NCBI GenBank assembly: GCA_963761435.1
Contig: CAVXHJ010000010.1
Coordinates: 806,001 to 870,000 of the forward strand
Length of the DNA: 64,000 nt
Source: Roseiarcus sp963761435
Lineage (GTDB): Bacteria; Pseudomonadota; Alphaproteobacteria; Rhizobiales; Beijerinckiaceae
Direction of reading: 5' to 3'
The position numbers and the translations under genes were made by a program. Below the pieces are notes generated by a model. It did no database searches and was not told where the DNA came from. It was given only the letters and a program-made list of their open reading frames with translations. Of this stretch, positions 52,490-61,455 are shown piece by piece (positions within the stretch are counted from its first letter, which is position 1; the number at the start of each line of letters is the position of its first letter).

Positions 52490-52954
52490 CTACCGCTCGA
52501 GATCGGCCAGCGTCGGCATCCGCCCGTTCGGCGTCAGGTGATTGATGAGCTGCGGCAGCACGGTGGCGAGCTGGTTCAGGAGCTCCTGCTGGCTCATGCC
52601 CGTACGCTGCGAGAGTTCGTTCAGCGTGTTTTGGCCGAGCGCGGAGCCGAGCGTCCCGGGCTGTATCGGCTGGTTCTGCCCGGGGCCGACCCAGGAATTG
52701 ACCTGAGGCGCGGCGCCTCCGGCGGTGAGCTTGCCGATGAGGTCGCCAAGGCCGCCAAGCAGGCTGCCGGCCGGAACATCCGCCGGTATCGGCGTTGGCG
52801 CAGGAGCGGGCGCGGCCCGCCCCGGCGCGGGCGAGGGCGCGGAGCTTCCGCCGAACATCTTGCCAAGGATCAACGCGCCCACGGCGACCGCAATCGGCGT
52901 CGCCAGATTGCCGCCCGGAACTGCGTTCTTCATTGCATCGTCAAACGTACCCAT
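52490..52954 (-). CDS. YidB family (DUF937) protein
   Basis: 154 residues from ATG 52954. A Gly/Ala N-terminus (MGTFDDAMKNAVPGG), a Pro/Ala-rich middle (SAPSPAPGRAAPAPAPTPIP), and the DUF937 C-terminal part LGQNTLNELSQRTGMSQQEL LNQLATVLPQLINHLTPNG. Similar to E. coli YidB, function unknown. Divergent from the GlsB-like gene. Confidence 0.85.
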   Translation of the reverse strand: MGTFDDAMKNAVPGGNLATPIAVAVGALILGKMFGGSSAPSPAPGRAAPAPAPTPIPADVPAGSLLGGLGDLIGKLTAGGAAPQVNSWVGPGQNQPIQPGTLGSALGQNTLNELSQRTGMSQQELLNQLATVLPQLINHLTPNGRMPTLADLER

Positions 52955-53119
52955 TGCTGTCTCCTCCACAAGGAACAAGGCCAAGACGAAAAGCGGCCCC
53001 GCCGGATTAGACTGGCCACGCTTGGCGAAGATATGACGATCCAGAGTACCGGCTTGCGTTTTCCCCGTCCATACCGCACATTCGCAAGGCCGGCGGGGCG
53101 GCGCAAGGGAGGGTGTGAC

Positions 53120-53371
53120 ATGGGCATTTTAAGCTGGATCATTCTGGGTCTCATCGCCGGATTCATCGCCAGCAAGATCGTCAACAAGACCGGCTCGGGC
53201 ATGATGATGGATATTGCCCTCGGCGTCATCGGCGCGATCGTCGGCGGCTTCCTGGCGAGCTTTGTCGGAATCGGCGGCGTGACCGGAGTGAACATCGGCA
53301 GCATCATCATCGCGGTCATCGGCGCGGTCGTGGTTCTCCTGGTCTACCGCGCGGTCGTCTCGCGGGCCTGA
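53120..53371 (+). CDS. GlsB/YeaQ/YmgE family membrane protein (second copy)
   Basis: 83 residues, three membrane helices (ILSWIILGLIAGFIASKIV; MMMDIALGVIGAIVGGFLAS; IIIAVIGAVVVLLVYRAVV), Gly-rich, closely similar in layout to the protein at 10937. ATG 53120 follows AAGGGAGGGTGTGAC, a strong ribosome site. Probably stress-responsive. Convergent with moaE, three bases apart. Confidence 0.88.
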   Translation: MGILSWIILGLIAGFIASKIVNKTGSGMMMDIALGVIGAIVGGFLASFVGIGGVTGVNIGSIIIAVIGAVVVLLVYRAVVSRA

Positions 53372-53374
53372 CGC

Positions 53375-53842
53375 TCAAGGCAGGTCGGCATCGTTCCAGC
53401 GCGCCGCCGACCGGTCGTCATCCCCCTTGGCCTCAACCCAGCCCGCCGCAGCGCCGTCGAGGCCAATGGCTCGTTTCCAGAACGGCGCGCGGGTCTTGAG
53501 GTAATCCATCAGCATCTCGGCCGCGGCGAAGGCCGGACCCCGATGCGCCGCGGCGACGGCGACGAAGACGATCCGCTCGCCCGGCGCGATCTGGCCGTAG
53601 CGGTGGATCACAGCCACGCCGAGAAGAGGCCAGCGCGCCTCCGCCTCGCTCGCCGCGCGGGCGATCTCCTCCTCCGCCATGCCGGAATAATGCTCAAGCT
53701 CGAGGGTCCCGAGCCGTCCGCCCTCGTCGCGGCAGTAGCCGACGAAGCTTGCGACCGCGCCAACGTCCGTTCGTCCGCGGGCGAGCGCTTCGGCCTCGGC
53801 GCCGGGATCGAAATCCTCTCGCTGGACGCGGACAGTCGCCAT
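53375..53842 (-). CDS. moaE: Molybdopterin synthase catalytic subunit
   Basis: 155 residues. Adds sulfur from MoaD to precursor Z, giving molybdopterin. VGAVASFVGYCRDEGGRLGT, LELEHYSGMAEEEIARAASE, VIHRYGQIAPGERIVFVAVA, AAHRGPAFAAAEMLMDYLKT and the catalytic lysine in RAPFWKRAIG. Follows moaD by 5 bases. Supports the molybdoenzyme encoded at 11982. Confidence 0.95.
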   Translation of the reverse strand: MATVRVQREDFDPGAEAEALARGRTDVGAVASFVGYCRDEGGRLGTLELEHYSGMAEEEIARAASEAEARWPLLGVAVIHRYGQIAPGERIVFVAVAAAHRGPAFAAAEMLMDYLKTRAPFWKRAIGLDGAAAGWVEAKGDDDRSAARWNDADLP

Positions 53843-53847
53843 CGGCT

Positions 53848-54099
53848 TCAGCCGCCGGTCATCGGCGGAAAGAAAGCGACCTCCTTCGCGCCGGCGATCA
53901 AAGCGTCGCTGCGGGCGTGAACGCGATCGAGGGCGGCGCGGACGGCCGCGGGCTTGGCGAAGGCCAGCGCATAGCCCTCGCCCCGATTGGCGAGCCAGGC
54001 GATCAGGTCGCCGACGGTGGTCACCGTCGCCGGCGGATCGAGCGCCTCCTCCGCCTTGCCGACCCGCTCGCGCACCCAGGCGAAATAGAGCGCCTTCAT
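53848..54099 (-). CDS. moaD: Molybdopterin synthase sulfur carrier subunit
   Basis: 83 residues, ubiquitin-like fold. MKALYFAWVRERVGKAEEAL, VTTVGDLIAWLANRGEG, and the C-terminal FFPPMTGG, whose terminal Gly-Gly is thiocarboxylated. It lies between pgsA (7 bases) and moaE (5 bases), the pgsA-moaD-moaE order usual in this group; the typical upstream uvrC is missing. Confidence 0.94.
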   Translation of the reverse strand: MKALYFAWVRERVGKAEEALDPPATVTTVGDLIAWLANRGEGYALAFAKPAAVRAALDRVHARSDALIAGAKEVAFFPPMTGG

Positions 54100-54106
54100 T
54101 CTCGTC

Positions 54107-54718
54107 TCAGCCGCCCCCGGAATGATCGTAGCTCGCCTTCATATAGTCCCAGCCGGTGTAGAGCGTGAGGATCGCGGCGATCCAGAGGAGCACAAGCCCG
54201 GTGGTGATCGACCCCGGCAGCACCGCCTCGCCCGCCGGCCCGACGATCAGGAAGCCGAGCGCCACGAACTGGACGGCGGTCTTCCACTTCGCGAGGGCGG
54301 TGACGGGCAAGGGAACCCTGAGCTCGGCCAGATATTCGCGCAATCCCGAGACCAGGATTTCCCGGCACAGGATGACGATGGCGGCGCAGAGCGCCAGGCC
54401 CGAAATCGTCTGGTTCGCAGCCAGCATGAGGATCGCCGCCGACACCAGCAGCTTGTCGGCGATGGGGTCGAGCATCCGTCCCAGCGACGACTGCTGCGAC
54501 CAGGCGCGCGCCAGGTAGCCGTCGAAGAAATCGCTGATCCCCGCGGCGACGAAGATCGCGAGCGCCGTCCATCGCGCCCAGGGCAACTCGGGCCAGAACA
54601 GAAACCCGGCGACGAGCGGAACCGCCGCGACCCGCGCGTAGGTCAGAATATTCGGCAAGGACCAGTTGCGGCTGATCGGGCGAGCGGTCGAGGATGCCAT
54701 TTGCAGCGCAAGAGACAT
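54107..54718 (-). CDS. pgsA: CDP-diacylglycerol--glycerol-3-phosphate 3-phosphatidyltransferase
   Basis: 203 residues from ATG 54718 (TTG 54748 and ATG 54700 also possible). Makes phosphatidylglycerol phosphate. SLPNILTYARVAAVPLVAGF is the typical start; the CDP-alcohol phosphotransferase motif is ISDFFDGYLARAWSQQSSLG followed by RMLDPIADKLLV. Four to five membrane helices follow. GGGGGAG lies 11 bases before ATG 54718. Confidence 0.93.
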   Translation of the reverse strand: MSLALQMASSTARPISRNWSLPNILTYARVAAVPLVAGFLFWPELPWARWTALAIFVAAGISDFFDGYLARAWSQQSSLGRMLDPIADKLLVSAAILMLAANQTISGLALCAAIVILCREILVSGLREYLAELRVPLPVTALAKWKTAVQFVALGFLIVGPAGEAVLPGSITTGLVLLWIAAILTLYTGWDYMKASYDHSGGG

Positions 54719-54895
54719 CCTGCCCGCTCCCCCGTCAATAGCGCTCAATCAGGGCGGGTGCGGGCGTCGGCGTCCACTCCAGGTCGCCGACAAAACTGGG
54801 GACGAGGGCGCGCTCCCTGCCCTCACGGCGGGCGGCATCGTCTAGAGTCGAGCCCACATCCATCGCCCGGACCGAGCCTCAAGGACCTAAGCCCC

Positions 54896-55525
54896 ATGTC
54901 GAACGTTCACGTCGTCGGCCATCCGCTGGTGCAGCACAAGCTCACCCTGATGCGCGACAAGACCGTGTCGACCAAGGGCTTCCGCCAGCTCATGAACGAG
55001 ATCGGGATGCTGCTCGCCTATGAGGTGACGCGCGACCTGCCGCTCGAGATGGTCGAGGTCGAGACGCCGCTCGCCAAGATGATGGCCCCCACGATCGCCG
55101 GCAAGAAGCTGGTGTTCGCCCCGATTTTGCGCGCGGGCGTGGGATTTCTCGATGGAATGCTCGGTCTGGTGCCGAGCGCGCGCGTCGCCCACATCGGCCT
55201 CTATCGCGACCCGCAAACCCTCGAGGCGGTCGAATATTACTTCAAGGCCCCGGCTGACGTCGCCGATCGGCTGGTCATTGTCATGGACCCGATGCTGGCG
55301 ACCGCCAATTCAGCCGTCGCCGCCATCGACCGCCTCAAGCGCCGCGGGGTGAAAGACATCCGCTTCGTCTGCCTTCTCGCCGCGCCCGAGGGGATCGAAC
55401 GGCTGACCAAGGCGCATGCTGACGTCCAAGTCTGGACGGCGGCGATCGACGAGCGGCTCAATGATCACGGCTACATCATTCCCGGCCTCGGCGACGCGGG
55501 AGACCGGATGTTCGGCACGAAATAG
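54896..55525 (+). CDS. upp: Uracil phosphoribosyltransferase
   Basis: 209 residues, salvages uracil to UMP with PRPP. VHVVGHPLVQHKLTLMRDKT, PLAKMMAPTIAGKKLVFAPI, LRAGVGFLDGMLGLVPSARV, the PRPP-binding VIVMDPMLATANSAVAAI and the C-terminal uracil-binding YIIPGLGDAGDRMFGTK are all canonical. Start ATG 54896 with AAGGAC upstream; the frame extends far back without similarity. Confidence 0.97.
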   Translation: MSNVHVVGHPLVQHKLTLMRDKTVSTKGFRQLMNEIGMLLAYEVTRDLPLEMVEVETPLAKMMAPTIAGKKLVFAPILRAGVGFLDGMLGLVPSARVAHIGLYRDPQTLEAVEYYFKAPADVADRLVIVMDPMLATANSAVAAIDRLKRRGVKDIRFVCLLAAPEGIERLTKAHADVQVWTAAIDERLNDHGYIIPGLGDAGDRMFGTK

Positions 55526-55641
55526 GAAAAGCCGGATTGGGCGCGCGTTCGCCCGGCTGGGGGCCGGCCCCAACCCGCCCACGCCGACGAACCAGGCGGC
55601 GGGCCGGGCCGGGATCTCGACCGCTGGCTCCTGCTTGCGTC

Positions 55642-56049
55642 TTACTTGCGGCGCCGGCGCTGCTGTCCAAGCCCCATCTGCTTCGCAAGGGCTGACCGCG
55701 CCTTGGCGTAAGCCGGAGCGACCATGGGATAATCGGACGCAAGACCCCATTTCTCGCGATATTCTTCGGGAGAGAGGTTGTATTGGGTCCGCAGGTGGCG
55801 CTTCAGCGACTTGAACTTGCGGCCGTCCTCCAAGCAGATGATGTAATCGCTGGTAATCGACTTCTTGGGCGGAACGGCAGGCTTGGCGGCTTCGACGACG
55901 ACAGGCTGGGCGCCGGTCGCGACCCGCACGATTGCCGCGTGAACGTCGCTGAGAAGCGAAGGCAACTCGCTTGACGGAACGGAATTGTTCGAGACATAGG
56001 CGGAAACAATCTCCGCGGCGAGTTCAACGTGATTGGTGGATTCGCTCAT
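55642..56049 (-). CDS. MucR/Ros family transcriptional regulator
   Basis: 135 residues. N-terminal oligomerisation region (LAAEIVSAYVSNNSVPSSEL) and C-terminal DNA-binding part DYIICLEDGRKFKSLKRHLR then TQYNLSPEEYREKWGLASDY PMVAPAYAKARSALAKQMGL. The Rhizobium C2H2 zinc ligands are only partly kept: Cys-x2-Asp replaces Cys-x2-Cys, and Gln-Tyr stands where His-His is found. This variant is common in relatives that fold without zinc. Controls exopolysaccharide and cell-cycle genes in rhizobia. Confidence 0.92.
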   Translation of the reverse strand: MSESTNHVELAAEIVSAYVSNNSVPSSELPSLLSDVHAAIVRVATGAQPVVVEAAKPAVPPKKSITSDYIICLEDGRKFKSLKRHLRTQYNLSPEEYREKWGLASDYPMVAPAYAKARSALAKQMGLGQQRRRRK

Positions 56050-56557
56050 TGTTGACGATACTCCAAATGGCTACCTGCGGAGACCACCCTTTCGGCAATC
56101 AGCTTCAGGCCATTCTGCTCGCCCGACCACGGCGAGCGTTCTCATTATTTGCCGCTTATTGCGACTTGGGCGAGCATGCCTATAGCGCAAAATAAAACAT
56201 CGCACAAGACAAACTGTGGTGATTTTAACTAGGGCATCGACCGGGATTCGTCGAATACACAGCGTGCTGCGACGCCTGGATGCTGAATTCACACAAAAAT
56301 AGAACTTTCTTCACTTGACAGAATGCGGTTCGCGTGTCGTCAACAAGCTTTCAGCGAATCATCGCCCGCCGAATTCAAGATGGCTTTGCCTCGAAGCGCA
56401 AGATTTCGATGCATCCCAACTCTGGCCCAAGGATAGTTGGGCGCCTCGCTGCTCGCCGCGGCCGGGCTCTTCCACCTGCCTCGCTGCTTCGGGCCGCTAT
56501 TGTCGACCACAAGACAATGGCGATCTGAAGGATGTCATCGGCGCGGAAAGCGCTTAT
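56050..56557. other. Divergent promoter region of mucR and the Atm1-type gene
   Basis: 508 bases, AT-rich around 56170-56330, with a perfect TTGACA at 56315-56320 but no clear -10 box. The frame of the ABC gene is open back to 56315, yet those 81 codons look non-coding. MucR commonly represses its own promoter; AT-rich T-A steps here would suit it. No gene seen. Confidence 0.45.
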
Positions 56558-58516
56558 ATGCCCGGTGCCGAGCCAGTTGACCGGCTCTCATGGGCTCCAA
56601 TGCAACATCACAGGACGTCAACATTCATCGCCGCGCGCAAAAACCCGGCGCGGCAGGCGACGCTGACCGGAACCGTTCAACTGCTGTGGCCTTATATCTG
56701 GCCGGCGGACCGGGCTGACCTGAAGCTGCGTGTATTTCTCGCCGTCGCCCTGATGCTGCTCTCCAAGTTGTTCACAATCGCAATTCCCTATTCCTATAAG
56801 TGGGCGACCGATGCGGTTGCCGGCAAGCTTGCCCTCGACACGGTTCCCCTGCCGCGCCTGCTTCTCGGCGCGGTTGCGCTGACCGTCTTCTACGGGGCCT
56901 TGCAAATCGTGATGGCGTTGACCCAGCAGGGGCGCGACGCGCTTTTCGCGGCCGTCGCCATGAATGCGGTCCGCCGGCTGGCGATCGAGGTCTTCGACCA
57001 CCTGCATCGCCTGTCGCTGCGTTTTCACCTGGAGCGCAAGACCGGCGGGCTCACCCGCGTGCTCGAGCGCGGCCGCAACGCCATCGAAACCCTGGTTCGC
57101 ACCTCGATGCTGACCGCGGTTCCGACCGCCGTCGAGTTTGCGCTCGTCGTCGGCGCAATGCTGTTCTCGTTCGATTGGCGCTACGTCGCAGCGATCAGCG
57201 TCACGGTGGTCGCCTATCTGGTGTTCACGACCCTGGCCACCAATTGGCGTATCGGCATCCGCCGTTCGATGAACGAGAGCGACACGGACGCCAACACCAA
57301 GGCGATCGACAGCCTGCTGAACTTCGAGACCGTGAAGTATTTCGGCGCCGAAGAGCGTGAGGCGATGCGATACGACAAGTCGATGGCGCGATATGAGCGG
57401 ATGAGCGTGCGAACCTATGTCTCGCTTGCGGTGCTCAACGCCGGCCAAGCAGTCATTTTCACCCTCGGCCTGATCGTGGTCCTCGTGATGTGCGTCGCCG
57501 AGGTTAAAGCCGGAACAAAGACCGTCGGCGCTTTCGTGCTGGTGAACCTGATCATGCTGCAGCTCTACCAGCCGCTCAATTTCATGGGGATGGTCTATCG
57601 CGACATCAAGCAGGCGATCATCGACGTCGAGGCCATGTTCGCCATCCTGGCGCAGAATCCCGAGATCGAGGATATCCCCGGGGCCCAGCCGCTGGTTGTG
57701 AGCGCCGGCGCGGTCCGGTTCGAGAACGTCGAGTTCGCCTATGATCCCGGCAGACCGATCCTCCGCGGCGTCTCGTTCGACGCGCCCGCAGGGCATACGA
57801 TCGCCATCGTCGGGCCGTCGGGCGCCGGCAAGTCCACGATCTCGCGGCTCCTGTTCCGGTTCTACGAGCCGAGCGCGGGGCGCATCCTGATCGACGGGCA
57901 GAACATCGGCGCGGTCACCCAGAGTTCGCTGCGCGCGGCGATCGGCATGGTGCCGCAGGATACGGTGCTGTTCAACGACACGATCCTCTACAACATCCGC
58001 TACGGGCGCGACGGGGCGAGCGAAACGGAGGTCATGGCGGCGGCCGAGAACGCTCGGATCGATCCCTTCATCCGCTCGCTGCCGCTCGGCTATGAGGCGC
58101 CGGTCGGCGAGCGCGGCCTCAAGCTCTCCGGCGGCGAGAAACAGCGCGTCGCCATCGCCCGCACGATGCTGAAGGCGCCGCCGATTCTGGTGCTCGACGA
58201 AGCAACGTCGGCGCTCGACAGCTTCACCGAACGGGAGATTCAGTCGGCGCTCGAGCGCGTCTCGCGCGGACGCACGACCATCGTGATCGCTCATCGGCTT
58301 TCGACCGTCGTCGACGCCGACGAGATCCTGGTGCTCGACAAAGGCGAAATCGCCGAGCGCGGCTCGCATCAGGAGCTTCTGGCGCGCGGCGGGATCTATG
58401 CGGCGATGTGGAGCCGCCAGAGGCAGGTCGACGCGGCGCAGGAACTGTTGCGGCGCGCCGGGAGGGAAGACGATCTCGGCCTCGCCGCCGGCGCCGTTTC
58501 CCAGCCGACGCCGTGA
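56558..58516 (+). CDS. Atm1/HMT-type ABC exporter (permease-ATPase)
   Basis: 652 residues. N-terminal transmembrane domain with six helices (LRVFLAVALMLLSKLFTIAI; AVIFTLGLIVVLVMCVAEVK), Atm1-like MNESDTDANTKAIDSLLNFE with TVKYFGAEEREAMRYD. C-terminal ATPase: Walker A IVGPSGAGKSTISRL, Q-loop MVPQDTVLFNDT, signature LSGGEKQRVAIARTML, Walker B ILVLDEATSALD, H-loop IVIAHRLST. Atm1-type exporters move glutathione-linked sulfur or metal compounds. Start uncertain (ATG 56558 or 56600). Confidence 0.9.
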   Translation: MPGAEPVDRLSWAPMQHHRTSTFIAARKNPARQATLTGTVQLLWPYIWPADRADLKLRVFLAVALMLLSKLFTIAIPYSYKWATDAVAGKLALDTVPLPRLLLGAVALTVFYGALQIVMALTQQGRDALFAAVAMNAVRRLAIEVFDHLHRLSLRFHLERKTGGLTRVLERGRNAIETLVRTSMLTAVPTAVEFALVVGAMLFSFDWRYVAAISVTVVAYLVFTTLATNWRIGIRRSMNESDTDANTKAIDSLLNFETVKYFGAEEREAMRYDKSMARYERMSVRTYVSLAVLNAGQAVIFTLGLIVVLVMCVAEVKAGTKTVGAFVLVNLIMLQLYQPLNFMGMVYRDIKQAIIDVEAMFAILAQNPEIEDIPGAQPLVVSAGAVRFENVEFAYDPGRPILRGVSFDAPAGHTIAIVGPSGAGKSTISRLLFRFYEPSAGRILIDGQNIGAVTQSSLRAAIGMVPQDTVLFNDTILYNIRYGRDGASETEVMAAAENARIDPFIRSLPLGYEAPVGERGLKLSGGEKQRVAIARTMLKAPPILVLDEATSALDSFTEREIQSALERVSRGRTTIVIAHRLSTVVDADEILVLDKGEIAERGSHQELLARGGIYAAMWSRQRQVDAAQELLRRAGREDDLGLAAGAVSQPTP

Positions 58517-58571
58517 CATCAGCGGAGTTTGGCGCCATGAGTGCGCGCGGTTTTTGTTCGAGCGCGGGTCC

Positions 58572-59270
58572 ATGAGCATCGTCAAATCGCTGCGCGGTCA
58601 AATCGCGCCGATCCATCCGGAAGGCTATTTGTTCGTGCTCGGCTTCGCCGTCGCGACGCTCGTCCTATGGTGGATATGGTCGCCGCTGGGCTGGCTCGGC
58701 CTCATCGCCACGCTGTGGTGCGCCTATTTCTTCCGCGATCCGCCCCGCGTCACGCCCGTCAGCGCCGATCTCGTCATCGCCCCCGCCGACGGCGTGGTCA
58801 GTTTCGCCGGCTTTGCCGCGCCGCCGCCCGAGCTCGGCCTCGGCATGGCGCCGGTGCAGCGGGTGTCGATCTTCATGTCGATCTTCGATTGCCACGTCAA
58901 TCGCGCGCCGGTCCAGGGCCGGGTCGCGCATATCGTCTATCATCCGGGGCTCTTCCTCAACGCCGACCTCGACAAGGCCAGCGAGGACAACGAGCGCAAC
59001 AGCATCATGATCGACACCCCGGCCGGGCGGTTTGGGGTCGTGCAGATCGCGGGCCTCGTCGCAAGGCGGATCGTCTGTTTCACCCACGAAGGCGCGTTCC
59101 TTGGCCCGGGCGAACGCATCGGCCTCATTCGCTTCGGCTCGCGCGTCGACGTCTATCTCCCGCCAGGCCCGCAGATTGTGGTCGGCGTCGGTTCGCGGAC
59201 GGTTGCCGGCGAGACGGTGATTGGCAAGATCGCCGCCGGGATCGAGCCGCCGCCCTTTCAGCGGAGCTGA
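58572..59270 (+). CDS. psd: Phosphatidylserine decarboxylase
   Basis: 232 residues, the short bacterial type. Forms phosphatidylethanolamine. Two N-terminal helices (YLFVLGFAVATLVLWWIWSP), IAPADGVVSFAG, VQRVSIFMSIFDCHVNRAPV with the catalytic His, NERNSIMIDTPAGRFGVVQI, and the self-cleavage site Gly-Ser in LIRFGSRVDVYLP, where the pyruvoyl group forms. Followed by pssA after 3 bases, the standard psd-pssA operon. Confidence 0.95.
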   Translation: MSIVKSLRGQIAPIHPEGYLFVLGFAVATLVLWWIWSPLGWLGLIATLWCAYFFRDPPRVTPVSADLVIAPADGVVSFAGFAAPPPELGLGMAPVQRVSIFMSIFDCHVNRAPVQGRVAHIVYHPGLFLNADLDKASEDNERNSIMIDTPAGRFGVVQIAGLVARRIVCFTHEGAFLGPGERIGLIRFGSRVDVYLPPGPQIVVGVGSRTVAGETVIGKIAAGIEPPPFQRS

Positions 59271-59273
59271 GGC

Positions 59274-60080
59274 GTGAACGAGGCCGGTCCGCTGCCCCGG
59301 GCGCCGATCGTCGAGGCGGCCGGCCCGTCGCGCGGCCCGCGCTTCAGGGCAGTGCCGCTCAGACTTCTCATTCCGAACCTCATCACCCTGTTCGCGCTCG
59401 GCCTTGGGCTCACCGCGATCCGTCTCGCGATGGAGGGTTCGATCGAATGGGCGGTGAGCGCAATCGCCGCCGCTGCGGTGCTCGACGGTCTCGACGGGCG
59501 GATCGCGCGGGCGCTGAAGGGAACCTCGCGCTTCGGCGCCGAGCTCGATTCGCTCGCCGACTTCGTCGATTTCGGCGTCGCGCCGGCGCTCGTCCTCTAT
59601 GTGGCGGCCCTCCACGCGGCCAAGAATTTCGGCTGGGTCGCCGCGCTCCTGTTCGCGATGGCCTGCGCGCTTCGCCTGGCGCGATTCAATGTCATGGTCG
59701 ACGAGGATCGTCCGGCCTGGCGCAAGACCTTCTTCGTCGGCATGCCGGCGCCCGCTGGCGCGATCGTCGGCCTGCTCCCGATCTACCTCCATTACGCCCT
59801 CGACCTCGGGCCCCCGACCCCCCGCTTCGCGCTCGTCGAGAGCCTCTATGTTCTCGGCGTCGCGCTGTTGATGGCGAGCCGGGTGCCGCACTTTTCTGGC
59901 CAGTCGCTTGGCCGGGTGCCGCGCGAATATGTCGCGGTCGTGCTGGTGGGCGTCGCGGCGGCGCTATTGCTCCTGTTCAACTTTCCGATGCAGGCCCTGG
60001 TCGCGGTCACGCTCGCCTATCTCGGCTCGATCCCCTTCGCCGTGAGGCGTTATCGCGCGCTCGACCGCGCGGCCCACTAG
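59274..60080 (+). CDS. pssA: CDP-diacylglycerol--serine O-phosphatidyltransferase
   Basis: 268 residues from GTG 59274. Supplies phosphatidylserine for Psd. RLLIPNLITLFALGLGLTAI; the CDP-alcohol phosphotransferase motif DGLDGRIARALKGTSRFGAE followed by LDSLADFVDFGVAP; about seven membrane helices. GGAGCTGAGGC, overlapping the psd end, is its ribosome site. Confidence 0.94.
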   Translation: MNEAGPLPRAPIVEAAGPSRGPRFRAVPLRLLIPNLITLFALGLGLTAIRLAMEGSIEWAVSAIAAAAVLDGLDGRIARALKGTSRFGAELDSLADFVDFGVAPALVLYVAALHAAKNFGWVAALLFAMACALRLARFNVMVDEDRPAWRKTFFVGMPAPAGAIVGLLPIYLHYALDLGPPTPRFALVESLYVLGVALLMASRVPHFSGQSLGRVPREYVAVVLVGVAAALLLLFNFPMQALVAVTLAYLGSIPFAVRRYRALDRAAH

Positions 60081-60222
60081 GCGCCCAATCGCGCGGATCG
60101 CTCGCTCTTGCGCTCAAGCGCCGGTGAGCCAAGATAGTCTCGCGACGGCGCGCTGGAGCGGCGGTAGCCAGCGGCCTCAACGATGGGTATTGTTATCCTG
60201 CTTGTGGGGGATTGGCGCCTTA

Positions 60223-61455
60223 ATGTCGACGGATGATTTTCGATCCCGGCCTCGAATGCGCGCTTGGGTCGTTCGCGCCGCGTGCGTGGGCGCCGCGGCC
60301 GCGGGGCTCGCGGCCTGCAACGGCTCCCGGAACGCCTATGTGGCGCCGCCGCCGGCGAAAGTCCTCGTGGCGCAGCCGGTCGAGCGGCCGATCACCGAAT
60401 ATCTCGAGCTGACGGGGAACACCGCCCCGTTCGCCACCGTCGACCTCGTCGCGCGCGTTCAGGGCTTTCTCACATCGATCAATTACGTCGACGGCGCGAC
60501 GGTCAAGAAGGGCGCGCAGCTCTTTGGCATCGAGCGCGACATCTATCAGGCGCAGCTCAACCAGCAGGAGGCGACGCTCGCCTCGGACCAGGCGACCGAG
60601 GAATACAACAAGGCGGAATACGGGCGCCAGGCCACGCTCGCCCGACAGGATTTCGCCAGCCAGGCGACGGCGCAGGAGTGGAAGTCGAAGTGGGATCAGT
60701 CGGCGGCTGACATATTGAACGCTCAGGCCGCCATCTGGCTCGCGAAAATCAACCTCGGCTATACCCAGGTGCTTGCCCCGTTTGACGGCGTCGTCACCAA
60801 TCACCTTGTCGACGTGGGCGCGCTCGTCGGCGTCTCCGGGCCGACCAAACTCTCCACGATCATCCAGACCGACCCGCTCTATGTTTATTTCACCTTGAGC
60901 GAGCCGCAAATCCTGTCGGTCCAGAGGAACCTCGCCAAGCACGGCGTGGCCTTGCGCACTTCGGGGTTGTCCAACGTCCCGGTCGAGATCGGGCTGCAGG
61001 GCGAGGAGGGTTATCCGCACAAGGGCCATATGGACTATGCTTCGCCGCAGGTCGACTTCGCGACCGGCACGCTGACCGCGCGCGCCCTGTTCGAGAACAA
61101 GGACGGGGCCCTCCTGCCGGGCCTGTTCGTGCGGGTGCGCACCCCGGTCGCCGAGCAGGACAAGGCGCTGATGACGCGAAACGACGCGATCGGAACAAGC
61201 CAGGAAGGGAGCTATGTGCTGGTTGTCGGTCCCGACAACGTCGTCGAGAGAAAGGTCGTTACGACGGGGCTCCGCGAGGGAGAGCTCAGGGAGATCAAAT
61301 CGGGCCTTAGCCCGACCGATTGGGTCGTGACCGAGGGAATCCAGCGCGCGTTTCCGGGCGCCAAGGTCGATCCGCAGCGCACGCAGCTCGCCTCGGCCGA
61401 GGCCAAACCGCCGGGCGCGGACAAAACCGGCGCGGCCGACCCGGGTCAGAAATGA
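60223..61455 (+). CDS. RND efflux periplasmic adaptor (membrane fusion protein)
   Basis: 410 residues from ATG 60223 (ATG 60256 also possible). Lipoprotein signal CVGAAAAGLAACNGS. Barrel-sandwich and hairpin: ITEYLELTGNTAPFATVDLV, ARVQGFLTSINYVDGATVKK, coiled-coil hairpin QAQLNQQEATLASDQATEEY, YTQVLAPFDGVVTNHLVDVG, then the beta-barrel LYVYFTLSEPQILSVQR. AcrA/MexA/MexE-like. Its stop overlaps the pump start (ATGA). Confidence 0.93.
   Translation: MSTDDFRSRPRMRAWVVRAACVGAAAAGLAACNGSRNAYVAPPPAKVLVAQPVERPITEYLELTGNTAPFATVDLVARVQGFLTSINYVDGATVKKGAQLFGIERDIYQAQLNQQEATLASDQATEEYNKAEYGRQATLARQDFASQATAQEWKSKWDQSAADILNAQAAIWLAKINLGYTQVLAPFDGVVTNHLVDVGALVGVSGPTKLSTIIQTDPLYVYFTLSEPQILSVQRNLAKHGVALRTSGLSNVPVEIGLQGEEGYPHKGHMDYASPQVDFATGTLTARALFENKDGALLPGLFVRVRTPVAEQDKALMTRNDAIGTSQEGSYVLVVGPDNVVERKVVTTGLREGELREIKSGLSPTDWVVTEGIQRAFPGAKVDPQRTQLASAEAKPPGADKTGAADPGQK

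Noticed and set aside
56618..58585. A 655-codon minus-strand frame opposite the ABC exporter
   Set aside because: Antisense shadow of the Atm1-type gene; no domain or ribosome site.
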